From Symbiodinium microadriaticum (taxonomy: Eukaryota > Sar > Dinophyceae > Suessiales > Symbiodiniaceae), in the NCBI GenBank assembly GCA_001939145.1, contig LSRX01000181.1:309156-373155 (forward strand): a stretch of 64,000 bases of DNA. The letters run 5' to 3'. Below are positions 37,701-50,471 of this stretch, piece after piece. The notes under the pieces were generated by a model. That model searched no databases, was not told the DNA's origin, and saw only the letters and a program-made list of their open reading frames with translations. A program made the position numbers and the translations under genes. Position 1 is the stretch's first letter, and every line of letters starts with the position of its first letter.

Positions 37701-40249
37701 AACCCCAGAAGAACCCGACAAGCCTCCAACCAGAAGTCGACTCCAACACCGCTAGCTGGTCATAGAGCTGCCCAGACGTGCATCGTACCGGAAGCTGTGC
37801 GCAACGCACCTGGGTTATTGGGTTCGTGAGTACAAGACTGCTTATGCAAGGAACACTTAACCTTGGAGCCCAGAGATCCGGTAAACACGCCCTAAACTGA
37901 ACCCTTTCGGCTATTCCACGCCCTCTGTGTGTTGAGAGCAAAGCTAAATGTCGAATCGTACTAGACCGTTCGTCCTGTGCCTTTCTGCTAACCGTGGTAC
38001 AGGAACCAGGTTGTTCTCCGCCGCAGTCAGCTAGGCTTTTGTCATCAACATCAGTCAGGATCAGAAAGGTCGTGGGCGCGAACTTTGTGCAATTGCTATC
38101 CAAAGTTCGCACTTTGGCTTCGGATTTATGGTATGGTGTTAGTTTAATTTATGGTTTCGAGCGTGAACTTACATCGAGACATGACTAGGTCGTCGAGTGT
38201 CTGTCTGAAGCCTCGGAGCGTTCATGGATGCCGTGTTCACAGCCGGCAAGTTCAAGGGCAGATGGTTCTCCGATGTGGCAGGCCACCCCGTGTTCCCGGA
38301 GCTTCCTCAAGAAGTGCGGATACAGCCACGGCAACCTGAAAGGAGACAGTTTAATCAATCACTGTTAACGTACGAGATGCGTTTTTCGCAAAGGCCCACT
38401 TCACATTTAGGAGGATTCCTGCAAGGCAAGATACTAAAAGCCCAAACACCTGCTTATCGATTCTGGGACCTAAAGAAGAAGGAGCTGAAGACCTCCGGCC
38501 TGAAACTCAAGGTTCGACGCTCGAACTTGGCGTTTTTATACGGTCCTGCATTAACTCATACCGCGCCAAGAGGGGTGGTCGAGTCTTTATCTTCAGCCAG
38601 CCTGACCACTTGAGAAGACGGAGCCTTACCTTGTGTGTTTTTGAAGCATTAGCGAGCTTGGTTCTGTCCGTTTGGCAGGCCAGGAGACTTCGTTCGTCGC
38701 CTGGGCAAAAAGGCAGAAGACACCTCCAGGACCGGATCATAAGGTGCTGTGCAGCGTTCTTGTGTCTGCGCACTTTTTGTGGTGGCTTTGTAACTGTGGC
38801 TACACAGAGCGACGTAGAATTCTTGTGCAACGATGTGCAACGTCTCGTGCGACTGCGTACCTTCTTGGCGGTTTCCAGAATTCAACTCCGAAAACCCGTG
38901 CAGCTCTGAAGCCTGCGGCCCAGACCCGCGAATTCTGCAACCGTCCAGGTACACACCTGAAACCTGTAATCCCAAGCCCTGGACCTCAAATTCCCAACAG
39001 CTTCTCTCCGAAGTTTGAATACAGCAAGAAGTATGCTCTTGGCTGTGTTAGGTTTGGGTGGTATATTATAGGCGCGGTATGGGTTCTAGTTTTCCAGCAA
39101 GGATACCTGCGGGCTTTCCTGGACTTCTTGAAGCAGGGAAGGCAGGTCCGGGGAAATTGGTTCAATGGGCCGTTTAACTCTTCAGGCGTCCCTCTGCTTG
39201 GTCAAGGTCTAAGCTACAGGTCAAATCCTGTATAAATTCAAATCATTCACTTCTGGACAGTGCTGTAGAGTTGTAGATATGTTTCATGACGGTTCTTTAC
39301 CGGCAGCACTTGCGGATGGGCGGAGAATAAGGTGCGGAATAGAGCGAGCTTCGGGGATTGAACTGGATCGAATTTTCGGAGTAGGGAGCTGAAGCCTTCA
39401 CCTTAAACCATGAAGTCTGAACTGCAAACCTTTAGAGGTTAGGTTCTGTTCAAAATCGAGGGCAACCCAAATCGATGCATCCAGATTCGGCGGCTGTGGA
39501 ATTTCCGCATGCTTTCTTGAGGGAATATGTCCAATTTCCTTAGCCTTGAGTAGATACCTACTGTGATTTCATGTCCATACATGCCCACCCTGTCTTGAAC
39601 AGGCCAAGCTCCTGAGCAGTGAACACAAGATGGATTCCAAAGACCAACGAAAATGCAGCCAGCGAAAGCCAAGGGAACCGTAGAAACCCTGAAGGCCCAA
39701 AAACCAGCAAACCACAACGGCAAAAAATCTGCCCGACGTGTGTCTGAGCCGCCATACCTCAAGCGTAGTGGCGAGTGAAGCATGTCCAGTTTCGAGTTTG
39801 CAGCGGCTTCCCAGACGTGGCCAACGATCCCTGGACGGCCTGGTGGTGAAGACACCTCGCGCGGCGGCACTGCCGGCAGAGAGCGAGCAGGCCGGACATG
39901 TTCAAGCTTTGGAGATCGGAGAAGCTTCCTTGTTGAGGTGACGGAAAACACTGGAGAAGGTCGCGGCTTGCGCTTTGACTTCCTCATGGCGCTAGAGGCA
40001 GCGCGAACAGCTTCCGTCTCCAAATCGGAATGTGTACGGGTGCATCTGTTCACGAACGAGCAATACATGCATGGTACTTGTATGTGTGCGAGGTCTATGC
40101 CTATACGTGCATGTTTTCTACTTGTACAAATCTGTGTCTCCGCTATACGTTGGCACTGGTGTAGTTATCATGCACACATGCGTGCATACATGCATAACTT
40201 CTAACTTTTGCATAGCTTGACATAACTATGCAGAATACTGTACACAGGC
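34729..40249. other. No recognisable gene
   Basis: Unassigned sequence. Open frames reach about 210 codons (minus 39439-40068) without family motifs. Degenerate CCCTAAA-like text occurs at 37310-37376. A plus frame at 38224 begins with a GKFKGRWFSDV-like segment that recalls the small GKYKGxxF motif of some nuclease-associated domains, but nothing else supports it. Confidence 0.45.
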
Positions 40250-40350
40250 ATACTTGCATGCACATGCATGCATCACATGCATGCATACGTCTGTGTATAT
40301 GTATGTGTATATATATATATATATACGTATGTACATACACATGCATGCAT
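40250..40350. repeat. (ATGC)n/(TA)n microsatellite
   Basis: ATGCATGC units, then an uninterrupted TA run (about 40310-40325), then GTACATACACATGC units. Confidence 0.85.
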
Positions 40351-43238
40351 ACCTCCCCAACAGCAAGAGTGCGTGGAGCTTCCGATCTCGAAAGTGCTCG
40401 GAGAAGCGGTTTCGTGAGCAGCTTGGTTTGGCGATGTTGACAGGCTCTGTGGCCTTGGAAAGAGAATACCACGAACCCAGTTTTCAACATAGGTATCATG
40501 TCCCCAGAGCATAACAGGTTCTAATGACACTACTAAATATTGCACCAACCCATACCATCCATGCCACAGCGTCGTCAACGTTCGAAGACCGTGTGGGTGG
40601 TGGGGATTGTGGTCAGGAGATGCCGGGGTGCTCGTGAAGCGTCTGAGTGGCCGAGAACTACACTTCAAACCTCAAGTGAGCACGCCAAACGACACCCACA
40701 GCGGAGTGTGCCTGTGTGACAAGACTCAACTGATAGAGCTAAATTCTGCGGTTAACGTCGCCACGGCCTTCCACTTTAGTCACCTCGATAAGATTTTCAA
40801 AATGTTGATGTCCTCGGCTTTCCGAATAGAGGCAAAGCCAGACCAGCTACACTGTGGGCTGGGATTCAGGGAGCCCGTAGGCTTAAAGTCAATACTAAGC
40901 CTGGACCGCAAACACAGAAAAGCTCAAGCCAACAAAGCCATGCCCCTGTTTAAGCAAACCCGCATAGGCGTTGAATCCGACATTTGGGCGCAGGTAGTTG
41001 GCCCTGAACTTTTCGAGGTCGGACCCGAAGACCAGGATGCAGAGGCCGAGAATCCACATCTTCACCTTTAAAGCGGTGCACTAAACAGTGTTACTTGCTA
41101 AGACATAGAGAGGTATAACGGACAATAAGGACAGAATCACAATATGAATATCCAGACGACTTACAAGATGTCATGGAGATGTCAGTTGGTAGGCATGCGC
41201 GGTTAGCCATCTATCTCTTAGTCTTTGAAAGGTTAGAGTAGGTCCATGATTCGGGTTGCCATGTTGTTGAAGGGCGTTTCTTCCACCAGCGCCGCAGGTT
41301 TGGTGAGCTGAATTTGATGTTGTGGTCGAAAGTTCGGATGCTTGCCTTGGGTGCGACACTTTAAGATCACTATACGTAGCATGGAGTAAGTGGCCTTGGT
41401 ATGTCCCGGCCGATGTGCAGATGCCGCTGCTTCAACTTGCAGTTGCAACGAACAGTGGTGCAAACGCCTGAGCCAACATTCAGACCACCCGCATGTCGAT
41501 GGCACGTCCGCTGCTAAGCACGATGCTAGCTGAACAAAGCCGCCGGGATGGCTGCACCGGAGCGGCTTTTGCCCCCGGCCACGACGGGCTTAGCACGACT
41601 TCATGCAGCACAGAGGTCAGCAAGCAGCACAAGGACTGTATGAAATGCAGGTTTTGGTCCAGTACACTGAGTACTGCAAAGAGTGTATAACCGCTTTCGG
41701 CAGATATATGTGTTAAAGCTCTCCTTCTCCGCTGCAGAGGTGCCCCACACCCTCCGCACAGCTTTGGCACAGCACCGCGGCGCGACAGCTGCCCCGGGAG
41801 CCTCGCGCTGGCGGCTGCTTGTCAGAACCGGGACGAGCAAGATGGAGTTGGCAAGCTTGAGCTTGATCTCCATCTTATACGGACCTGCTCAAGACCCTGA
41901 TAACGCTTGGAGCCCAACTTCATCTTTAATGTTGCGGTTATGGGCCAGGGCCGAGGGCTCCAGCGAACAAACTGGCACGCTTGTGAAGCGCTGCACTCTG
42001 AGGAGGTCACTTCAGCTGGATCTCCTGCATCTTCCCGAATCTTGCAAGGACCCTATCTAAAGAAGATAAGAAGATAGAGAAACTATGCCGTAGAGAAAGT
42101 AGATGGGAGCAGAACAGTGAGCGTGTACGGGGGATCATCAGCAGTAACTGAGTTGCACATCAGGTTCCCAGCAGCTCTTTATGCCGAAGTGCTCCGCTGG
42201 CTGGACGGATTCGCACTTCACGTCCTGCCTGGTCCCAGACCTAGAATCCTAAGCCCGTGAAGCAGCATACAGCATATCGCAACACTCTGCTGTCTTTAGC
42301 AGCCAAGGGCCTAATACTTGTTGAAGTATAGGGCTTATCATAAGTCCTTATCAGATCCCGAACTCCTTGCATAGAAGGCTCCGGAACTTCATGTCGCCGC
42401 AGGAGTGGAATCCTGATTTCCGATGTCGCGTGGAGCCTGTGCCGGTGTGGGTGCCGCGGCGGCCCTGCACGTAGAGTCCGAGCTTTTGGGTACATGGTTC
42501 GCGGCGACGGTTTCGGGCTTCCCAAGGTGCTGAAGCGCTTGCCCGCCTTCGCTGCTTCGGCAGAGCAGGCAGGCCTCTTGTACCTGCCAGAGGGTCCAGT
42601 TTCGATGTCTTGCTGGCTAGCGGAGGGCTCTAGGCTTGGGGCTCCAATTCCAATGTCCAGCCAGGGCTCGAGGCAGTAAGATTCAGGATGAAGCGGTTTC
42701 GTTTCGAGCCTATAATGGCTGCGCAGCAGATTCGGAGTTGCATTCTAAAATTTTACTGTATGCTCGGCAGAAGGGTTCTCGGTTAAGGTGTGGGGGAGTT
42801 GATGCCCAATCGCCCTGCAGTATCCGCACGTGCAGGCAAGCGAGCGCGAGGGTTTGCAAACTTTCGGATGTGTCGCGCGACCTGGCGCTCCGGAGCTCAA
42901 GGTAGATGTTTACATGAGGATTGTCATCGGGCCCTGGAAGCCTTTCAAATATGAAACACTTGCTAATGAAGCACTTAAGCACTTAAAGGATGGCGCTTAA
43001 AGGGTGGCACGGAGGCGAAAGCCTACTTAATTTTGATGCCCGCATCCCCATTTACGAAACTATGCTTGGGCATGGTCGGCAATACCAAAGAACTGCAGTG
43101 GAAGAGTCACTGACTTCGTCCACGTTCCGTGACGCGTCCGGAGCAGACGTCAAACGACAAGTTTCTGAGGGTTTGTTAGAGGGATGTGGAGCAAACATGA
43201 AGAGCGAGTAAAGGTCAGCAGTGTACAGCAAGTTCGTT
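40351..43238. other. No recognisable gene
   Basis: No domain or RNA gene was recognised. Plus 40607-41071 and 41683-42060 are open but have equally open antisense frames and no conserved motif. Confidence 0.45.
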
Positions 43239-43742
43239 TCAGATTCTGCGGTCGCGAAAACATCCAGCACACCGACTGTCCGCAGAGATCAACTGCAGGG
43301 ACATCGGGCGTTGCATATAGCCCTCAGCAGGGCAAACCCACTGCACCCGCGACTTGGACTTCGAACGGCCCTTCGATCGGTGATAAGCTCCCGTGCATGG
43401 GGGCCTCAGTGGCAGCAAGTCACAAAGTCGAACATCGAAACGATGCGCTGAGATCACCGTCCCGTGGAGCCGGCACTTGACGCAGACGGCAACATGAAAC
43501 TCCCTGGGCTTGCGGGAATGGAGAAGATCGTGCCGCGCAGCATGATCCACATACGGCATGTCATCCGTCCCGAATCAGGTAGAAAACACATGCCCGGCCA
43601 ATGAAATTGTCGAGTTACGCCACTCCCTTTGGCGATACAATGTTCCCTCAAACGCAGTGTTTGCTCCCCACAGAGCTGTTTTGCCATGATCAATGAAAGC
43701 CTTAAGCCAACCTTCTAAACGATTCATTCGATCCGCCACAAT
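43239..43742 (-). pseudogene. Unidentified decayed reading frame
   Basis: A minus-strand frame is open for about 165 codons except for one TGA near 43577. Before the stop it reads GWLKAFIDHGKTALWGANTA and REWRNSTISLAGHVF. After it come DDMPYVDHAARHDLLHSRK, EFHVAVCVKCRL and a Ser/Lys/Arg-rich segment. The even composition, the balance of charged and hydrophobic residues and the continuation past a single stop suggest former coding sequence. I do not recognise the family. The VCVKC pair could be half of a metal site. A decayed retroelement or host gene is possible. Confidence 0.35.
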
Positions 43743-45053
43743 GCATGAGGTCGAAAATCAGTGAATGCACTTTTGGGCGGCATCAGCTGGGGTGCAGGGA
43801 TTTCTTCTTCTTTTTGCCTGCCGGCACCGGGGGTTGCCGGGGTTCATCTTCGTAGAGGCATATAATATTAATATAATATTGAATGCCCTTGATGTCGTAG
43901 TGTCCTGTGTCCCACGCTTGGGTAGAGGAACGCCCGAAGGTGCAAGCGGTGGCAGCGCTCCGCTTGTCGTTGGCAACCAAGAGGCCGACAAATGCCTTGG
44001 GTCCGTTCCTGGCGGGTTGGAATTCCGCACCTACAGCCTCCGTTCAGACTTGAGGATCCAGTCTTAGGGGCATGGGGCCAAAACCTTCGGTGGGGTGGTC
44101 GGTTTATGATGTTGCCAAGACTGGACTTGGCCGGGTCAAACGGTTTCACGCAAAATCTACCAGACCTTGCAGGAACATCTTGTTCTCGATCTGCCTGCAA
44201 AGCTCGCACCAGCTTGCATTGCAAAATCCAAAATACTGCCCGTCCAGCGGCATGTACCTCAACCCTATAGTCTTCAGGTTGCTGGCAGAGCTTCCGAAGC
44301 CAGCGCCGAAAACGCCGCCAACGCGGACGGAGGAGGATCACAAACCGGTCAAGGCGGCTAGGCGGCTGTGGGGTTCAGGCCGTTGGATCTGAGCTCCGAG
44401 GTTTCGGCTCGTGTGCTCAGGAGTTTGGGTGTAGCGGATGTAAGTAGGAGGTTGGTGCTTAGGACAGTTAGTTGTCTGCGGTGCAGATTTTGCAGCAACT
44501 CCTGTCGGGATTCAGGGCTTCGGGCGCAGGGCGTTGAGATGCGTTGGGCGTCTGGCCTTGTGTCAACTTTGTCATGACATATTACAGCGTGTTTTGAGGA
44601 GCATAATTCGACACACTTGTGCATCATTCAGCCCGCTGGTTCTTTCAACTCCATGGAGCCAGACACCCCAGGGCCCCAAACCATGAGCCCACGTTCCAAA
44701 TCGCCGGCTGAAGGCCTTGGACCTGGAAGGCTTGGGGGGCCAATTGCTTCCCTTCCAGGCCAGGCTCCGTGGCCTCCTGTTCCGCTTGTGTTGACATTCC
44801 AGTATTTGTATTGTGCAAATTCGAAGATTCCTCAACGGCCATGGTCCCTTCAGATACCTGCCCGTTGGATCTGAATCAAAGTAGTTTTCCGGAACAGCTC
44901 GCTGCAAGGTGTCTGTCTCCTGCAAAGGGTGCCCTCACACCTTTGGCCTCAGACCCCAGACCTCGAGATCTAACGTTGTTTGACTCACTGACGACTGTGT
45001 CGCTGCCAGAAGCTCTTTGCACACATTCTGACGTGTCCAGCTGGGCCCACGCA
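43743..45053. other. Unassigned, possible exon with lysine tail
   Basis: The minus frame at 43783-43980 ends CLYEDEPRQPPVPAGKKKKK plus four residues and a stop, which looks like a protein C-terminus but has no recognised family. The rest has only short or overlapping open frames. An unusual ATATAATATTAATATAATATT run lies at about 43860-43880. Confidence 0.3.
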
Positions 45054-45437
45054 GTAGTCTGTTCGCCGAGCCAGGTGGACGCGGTTGAGTTTGGCCTCCG
45101 GCATCATGCAAGGCTCGTTGCGACTCGTTCAGCAAGCTTGCAACTACATAAGTTTTTTCAGAGCTCCCAGCTCAATCTGCGTAGCAAGAGAGACAGCAGC
45201 AAAGCACAGCCACGGCTCCCTGACCAGATGCTTTCACTGCGCACACGGCAAGCGCAGCTAAAGCCCCAAGCGAATCTTGCTAACCGAAGCCTTGCAAGCC
45301 GCGTTCAATCTTTAGACCGTTTGTATCCAGTTTACATCCCGGCTGCGAAATCGCAAGCCAAGCTCCGATGTGGCAGGTTCCTGCTGGGGGACGAGATGGG
45401 CTGCTGGACTGCCATTCAAAAAATTGCTTACGACTGA
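45054..45437 (+). pseudogene. SNF2-type helicase-like fragment (SMARCAL1-like)
   Basis: Two pieces join in phase across a possible GC-AG intron (exon end 45112, next exon start 45377). The first reads SPSQVDAVEFGLRHHAR, the second FLLGDEMG. Together they resemble the start of the SNF2 ATPase, where a PFQxxGVxFxL helix is followed by GGRxLLxDEMGLGKT. Proteins of this kind use ATP to anneal or remodel DNA. Here the Walker A part reads GCWT instead of GLGKT, so the ATP-binding lysine is missing. A stop follows at 45435-45437 and no further helicase motif is seen downstream. This is a short, probably dead fragment, and chance similarity cannot be excluded. Confidence 0.33.
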
Positions 45438-45477
45438 TACCTACAGGAAGGCCGAGCATGAGAAGCACCTTCTGACT

Positions 45478-45500
45478 GTATATTATATATATATATATAC
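45478..45500. repeat. (TA)n microsatellite
   Basis: Short TA run between the SNF2-like fragment and gene A. Confidence 0.85.
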
Positions 45501-45925
45501 CCTAGCATTCCAAACCACGGGTTTAACGTGGGCGTGCAAGTAAACCACGCGAAAAACTGAACCCACGCAATAAACTAGGCTGTACGGTAATCGAGGGGGG
45601 TTATGCTATCTTCATACATCAGACCTCGAATACAAGCGAACATGCCTCGGACACAGAGCCCCAGCAGTGCCGCACCAGCAGCCATCTACGGCCCTCTGGA
45701 GAGGTGCGCTTCCCGGTCTTTTCAACTTCGCTTCCAAGCGCTTCTGTTCAGGGCTACGATTCTGGATCGTCGTTGCAGGGACAGCAACCGATACCGAGCG
45801 AATTTGATAACGGAACGTTCAAATTTCTTCTTGTCGCAGTTCTGCGCCACTCCTAGGTTTTGCGGGATCGAGAAGAGTGGATTCGCTGCTGGATAGTGGG
45901 ATAAATCACATCAGAAAACTTAAGC
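45501..45925. other. No recognisable gene
   Basis: Sequence just downstream of the last recognised exon of gene A. Further 3' exons of that gene may lie here but none could be identified. Confidence 0.4.
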
Positions 45926-48243
45926 CTGGGAGTCTTTGAGCCATCGCATTGCATCTTCTTCTCGAAAAGTGTGATGGTGACGTATGTTGAATCCTGGGAG
46001 GAAATTGAGGAGCAAGCTTCTTGCGACCCCGAAGAAACATTGCAGCACGCATAAGCCCATAACTTCACTTTTAACTTGAGCAAGGCACTGCGACGCTTGC
46101 AATCGTGAAGCTGGTGTGCAAAGGCCTTAACAAGAATCCAAGATATGAACAGCCTGAGAGATGATAGTCTTCGTAGGGATGCAGACAAGGTTCGTGTACC
46201 TTCGGTCGCACGTGCCAGTGAAGCTTCTCCATCCTTCCGAAACAAACACTTTGCAACTGACCACACAAAAGTTGCAAGTGGTACGAGGCTAGAATGTCTA
46301 GTCGACCCCCGTCCTCATGCTCATTTTGCATAAGAGCACGTGGGAACGAAGATATTCCATTCCGTGTTTGTAGATCGAGTTCGCAGCTGCGCTTGTCCTC
46401 ATTTCCCAGTTACACAAACTCCCAGTATGGAACTCTGAGTACCCTTAACAACGTAGGACGCATGCACTCTACAAGCCGAGCCACAGGTACATCGGGTTGG
46501 CTTCCACGTCGTGGAACCATCGGCAGAGCGATTGCCTTGGCGGGTTAGGGATACGTGGGTTTAGGATTTAGGGTGAGAGCCAATTCAGGGGCGAGAATGC
46601 GAGCACACCTCAACTTCGGATCCAGGGAGCATAGCAAGGCAAATCAAAGGAAATCTTTCGTCAGCATCAGGTCTCTCATCGGGCCAGGGGTGCCCTTCTT
46701 CATCATATTTCTTCCGTAACCATTGGCCAACTTCACGAGAAGGCATCGTGCTGTGGTTTGCAGCCAATTCTAAGCAGTTACCAAGCCACATAGCTATCAC
46801 ACGACCATTGTAGCCTTTGTGAGCCATGTGAGCACCGTGCTTTTCAGGTTTCCAAACCTCGGATAACAAGCAAACTGAAATACTGATGCCAAGCGGGGTC
46901 ATTTCTCAATCTGTGATATGCATATGTGAAGTCGTCATGAGTGCGATCCAAGCGACAAAGTTGGGAACAAATTTCGTTTGCGAGCAATTCAGTTTGTGTT
47001 CTTTTTGGAAGGTTTTGAAGTCCAGGAAAGCCGCCACGAGTAGCTGGTGCAGTGTATTCACGTCTGGGTTGGGGTCCCAGAGTAGCCATTCTCGATCAGA
47101 AACATCCTGGGCCAGGGATTTCGTAAGGGTTGGTTAGGTAGTTAAATGCAAAATAAACATACGATATATATATATATATATATATTATATTAGATATATC
47201 GATGTGATTAATAGTATGTAAAATTAGGTCAAGCCCGAACAATTATTGTTGGTTGAGGTTGCTTTTGAAGCTAGGACTGGAAACCAAAAGCCAAGATACA
47301 AGGTTGAGCCTGTAGCATCCTGAGCCAAGCCAAGGTTGATATTATGAAGACTGCAATGGCATAGCATTGAAAAGTGGAACGATCGCAAGCCCAATAGTGG
47401 ACCTTTGTGTCTTGACTTCGTAGTTGTAAATTTACACCATATATGCATAAGTACTTTCGGTTCGAATTTAGATAGTAGTTTGAATTCTATTAATATGTTT
47501 GTTTGCTGCTAGGACACAAACATGGTTATCCTGCATTCCATTGACGACAAACTCATTATGCGAAACCTCTGTTGCTTGCCAAGATGGATGATCGCTGACA
47601 TCGGTCATCGAGTGCGTGGCATTGGTGTGGTTCTCAGCACTACACCGCCAGCAGATAAAGCGAGTCTTGTAATACCTTTTCAGTCGCCACGTCTGCCAAT
47701 GATATTCCCAATCGCCCTTGATCTGAGTGACACAAAACCTGTGACTCAGCCGTGCCCCTCCCAATGAGAAGCCGTCGAAGGCAGCATTGAGTGACTTCAC
47801 AACAGCCAAATATAGCGGGTTGTGGCTTTTCCAGCCCAAACTACGTTCCCCTTCTAAATTCCAGAGCAGGAACTGACTCATCCTGGTTGATTTCGGCCGC
47901 CACAGCACCAAACTCATAAAGCAGCCTGTCACTTTGGATTGATCGAACCCCGTACCATACCGCGCAGTGTCTCCATAGATTGTTATGGGAACGTGGCTCC
48001 CGTCCAGTGCCTCATCTTGGGCCCACGGCATAAATTCTTTGCAATGCGTCCAATACTTTGCTAAAGCAGATTGCGGTATGCGAATGCCCACAGTATCAAA
48101 AAGATAGGCCAATATCCTGTCCGGGAGTAAAACTGGCACTTTGACAGTGACCTCTGCCAGAGCGTCTTCTTTTTTCTTCACTGTGGTCTCTATGAACACG
48201 GGTTCCTTTTCAGGGAATGCATAGTTGGTAGGTTCACCCGTCT
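45926..48243 (-). CDS. Gene A: dinoflagellate multi-copy protein, possibly transposase-like (multi-exon)
   Basis: Exons on the minus strand: about 48243-47521, 47415-47300, about 47107-46957, 46857-46609, 46256-46200, 46125-46095 and 45993-45926. Most junctions agree in phase; the 47300/47107 junction is not settled. Features in order: DGSHVPITIYGDTARYG, SHNPLYLAVVKSLNAAFDG, KGDWEYHW, a CxxC (ICWRC), LLGLRSFHFSM with SLHNINLGL, TLHQLLVAAFLDF, HKGYNGRVIAMWL, LHWHVRPK and HHHTFREEDAMRWLK. This block order matches, from memory, a very abundant dinoflagellate protein family of unknown function. The conserved acidic residues and CxxC would fit a transposase, but that is inference. No stop interrupts the exons. 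Upstream exons and the start codon are not identified. A TA run (47164-47190) sits in an intron. Confidence 0.62.
47164..47190. repeat. (TA)n microsatellite in gene A intron
   Basis: AT-only run lying between the gene A exons at 47300 and about 47107. Confidence 0.9.
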
Positions 48244-49201
48244 AGCTAGCTTCTTTTTAATTAAGATCACCAACCCAGAGCCTAGTTCGATTAGGTTATC
48301 TCACGAGACTAATGATAGTAATGCCCCGCACCACGGGAAGCTGCATGGTCCGCTCGAAATCCCGGGAACTGTTTTTGCCACTGAAGGACCCCAGCTTTCG
48401 CAGTCGCGGCGGCACGGCTCCGCATGAGACCTGGGCTAATTTAATGTTGGCTTCGGGTTCTAGGGTTATTGTATTAGGGTATTAATAATTTGATTTCAAG
48501 GCACTTGTACTGAAGCTTTGGCGCCTCTCATCGCTCGTTCGATTGAAGTTGCCTTGGGAGTAGATTTGGGCTGGAGTAGGTTTAGACCTTGGGGTTTAAA
48601 GGTTCCAGAAAAGGGCTTCAATATCCGATAGCAACGAACGAATTTCAATCACATGTTTGAGGGACAGCAGCAGCCACATTGTCGACCATATCATCTACCA
48701 TCTCGGAGCTTCTCCGGGCTGTAGTGGAGGGAATACCTGCGGGGATCGATGCTAGGCTAAATGGTCCAGGCAACTAGCAAGCTGATATGCGAAGCACTTA
48801 AAACATAGGAAACCCATGGTATCTTGCGATTCTTTTGATCTGGGCCCGCCATACACAGCAGTCTGCACATCTAATGTGCACATGATGACGAGGAATTCCC
48901 CATCCTGCTCCATGCGACGAAGTACAAACTCTTCTAAATGGCAGGGTTCTATGATCTTGCTGAATCTCATTGGGTCAAGCCAATGAAGTCTATGCAAAAC
49001 TGCCAGCTTTCAGCAATCGCACAGCTAAGTGCATCATGCCTCCCACACAGAGTGCTACAGGAAGCCCCGACCAAGCCGAACAGATTATAAGAGTCCTCGC
49101 ATGGTAAAAAGCGATAAAGACTAAAGGATTAATTGGATAGTATTATTCTATTAAAGTATGCAGGGTCCTGATCATGTAGCACGGTGTTCCGGATGCACTC
49201 C
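48244..49201 (-). other. Spacer between genes B and A, possible upstream exons of A
   Basis: Gene B ends at 49202 and the first recognised gene A exon starts near 48243. The minus frame at 48752-48997 reads EEFVLRRMEQDGEFLVIMCT and LDVQTAVYGG, which is protein-like but not matched to any family. It could be an early exon of gene A. Nothing else is recognised. Confidence 0.3.
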
Positions 49202-50440
49202 CTACTTCTTCTTGCCGGTAGCCTTGGCTTTCGGCTTCGGGCTCTTCGTAATCGACAAAGAATTTGAGTCACGATCGATGACCGCCTGGGCGGCTGCGGT
49301 CTCGCTAATCATCTTCTCCTCCTGGGCACTAGATTGAATGGCTCGGGCTTGTAAGCTATGGAACTCCTAGGATGTGGTATGCGTGTTTTGTGTTTCGACA
49401 TTCCAAGGTATTTATCACGTAGGGGCGTTACGGGATTTTTAGGGATATAACTTGATATCTAAGATAAGAAGACTCGCAGTCTTCCTACGTAGAGCCTAAG
49501 GGTTCACAGGGAAAGGAAAACACATGCGTGCGAGCGGATCCTTGCCACTGTCCACAGCTGCCTGCAAAGCCGCCCGGCTCGAGGTCATCTCCGCGATGCG
49601 ATCATTCAAGTCTTACTCCATGGCCTTGCGCAGATTCTTGCTCCTGGGTCGAATTACAATTGTCAGGAGTTGGACTTGGTATGTTGCGGAAACCGATCAG
49701 GGAATTGCTAAGCCCAAAGCAAGCCAGCCGAATCAGCGAGCTTTGCTTTATTCTCACGAATCTTCTTGCTCAGGTTGTTCACAGCCTCGAGTTGGGGGAT
49801 TGGTGTGGTTGTGTCCGTTTGAGCGCATGCGTGTGCTTGTGATGTTGGGCTGGCGTTTGGGGCAAGACGGGGCGATGGTAGTGTACTCTCCGTGCCGTAT
49901 GTACCTAATTGTGTGTCTTGTATGTCGAACGAACGAACTACATTAGATAAGATCGAGAGAGAGGGAGAGAGACAGAGCGGGTGATACACAAATGAATGAG
50001 TGAATGAGCACGAGTGTGTTTGCATGCACAACCACATGAAATTCAGCCTTCTTGGCTTCGTTCTCGATCTTTCGCTTCTGCTCTCTTGCCTCCTTCTCCT
50101 CTGCAGACTCCTCCTTGTTTCCTTTTTTGTTCTTCTTGCCTCTCTTCTTGCGCTTGGAGTCCTTGCCTCCGGTCTTGTCCTGGCAACGATTGTGAAACAT
50201 ATCACTTAAGTTAATGTCAAGCATGAAAGTACGCTTCTATGCCGATTTCTTTGCAGATTAAAAATAAAGTAACCCGCCCACCCACGCACACCCACACACG
50301 TGCACACCCACCCACCCACACACACACAGAGAGAGATAAACACACACNNNNNNNNNNNNNNNNNNNNNNNNNNNNNNNNNNNNNNNNNNNNNNNNNNNNN
50401 NNNNNNNNNNNNNNNNNNNNNNNNNNNNNNNNNNNNNNNN

Positions 50441-50471
<31 letters not shown>

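Noticed and set aside
38224-38613. GKFKGRWFSDV segment resembling a GKYKGxxF domain
   Set aside because: Only about ten residues match and the rest of the frame shows no domain.
48752-48997. Minus-strand frame between genes B and A
   Set aside because: Protein-like but could not be linked by splice phase or motif to either gene, so it is only mentioned as a possible exon.
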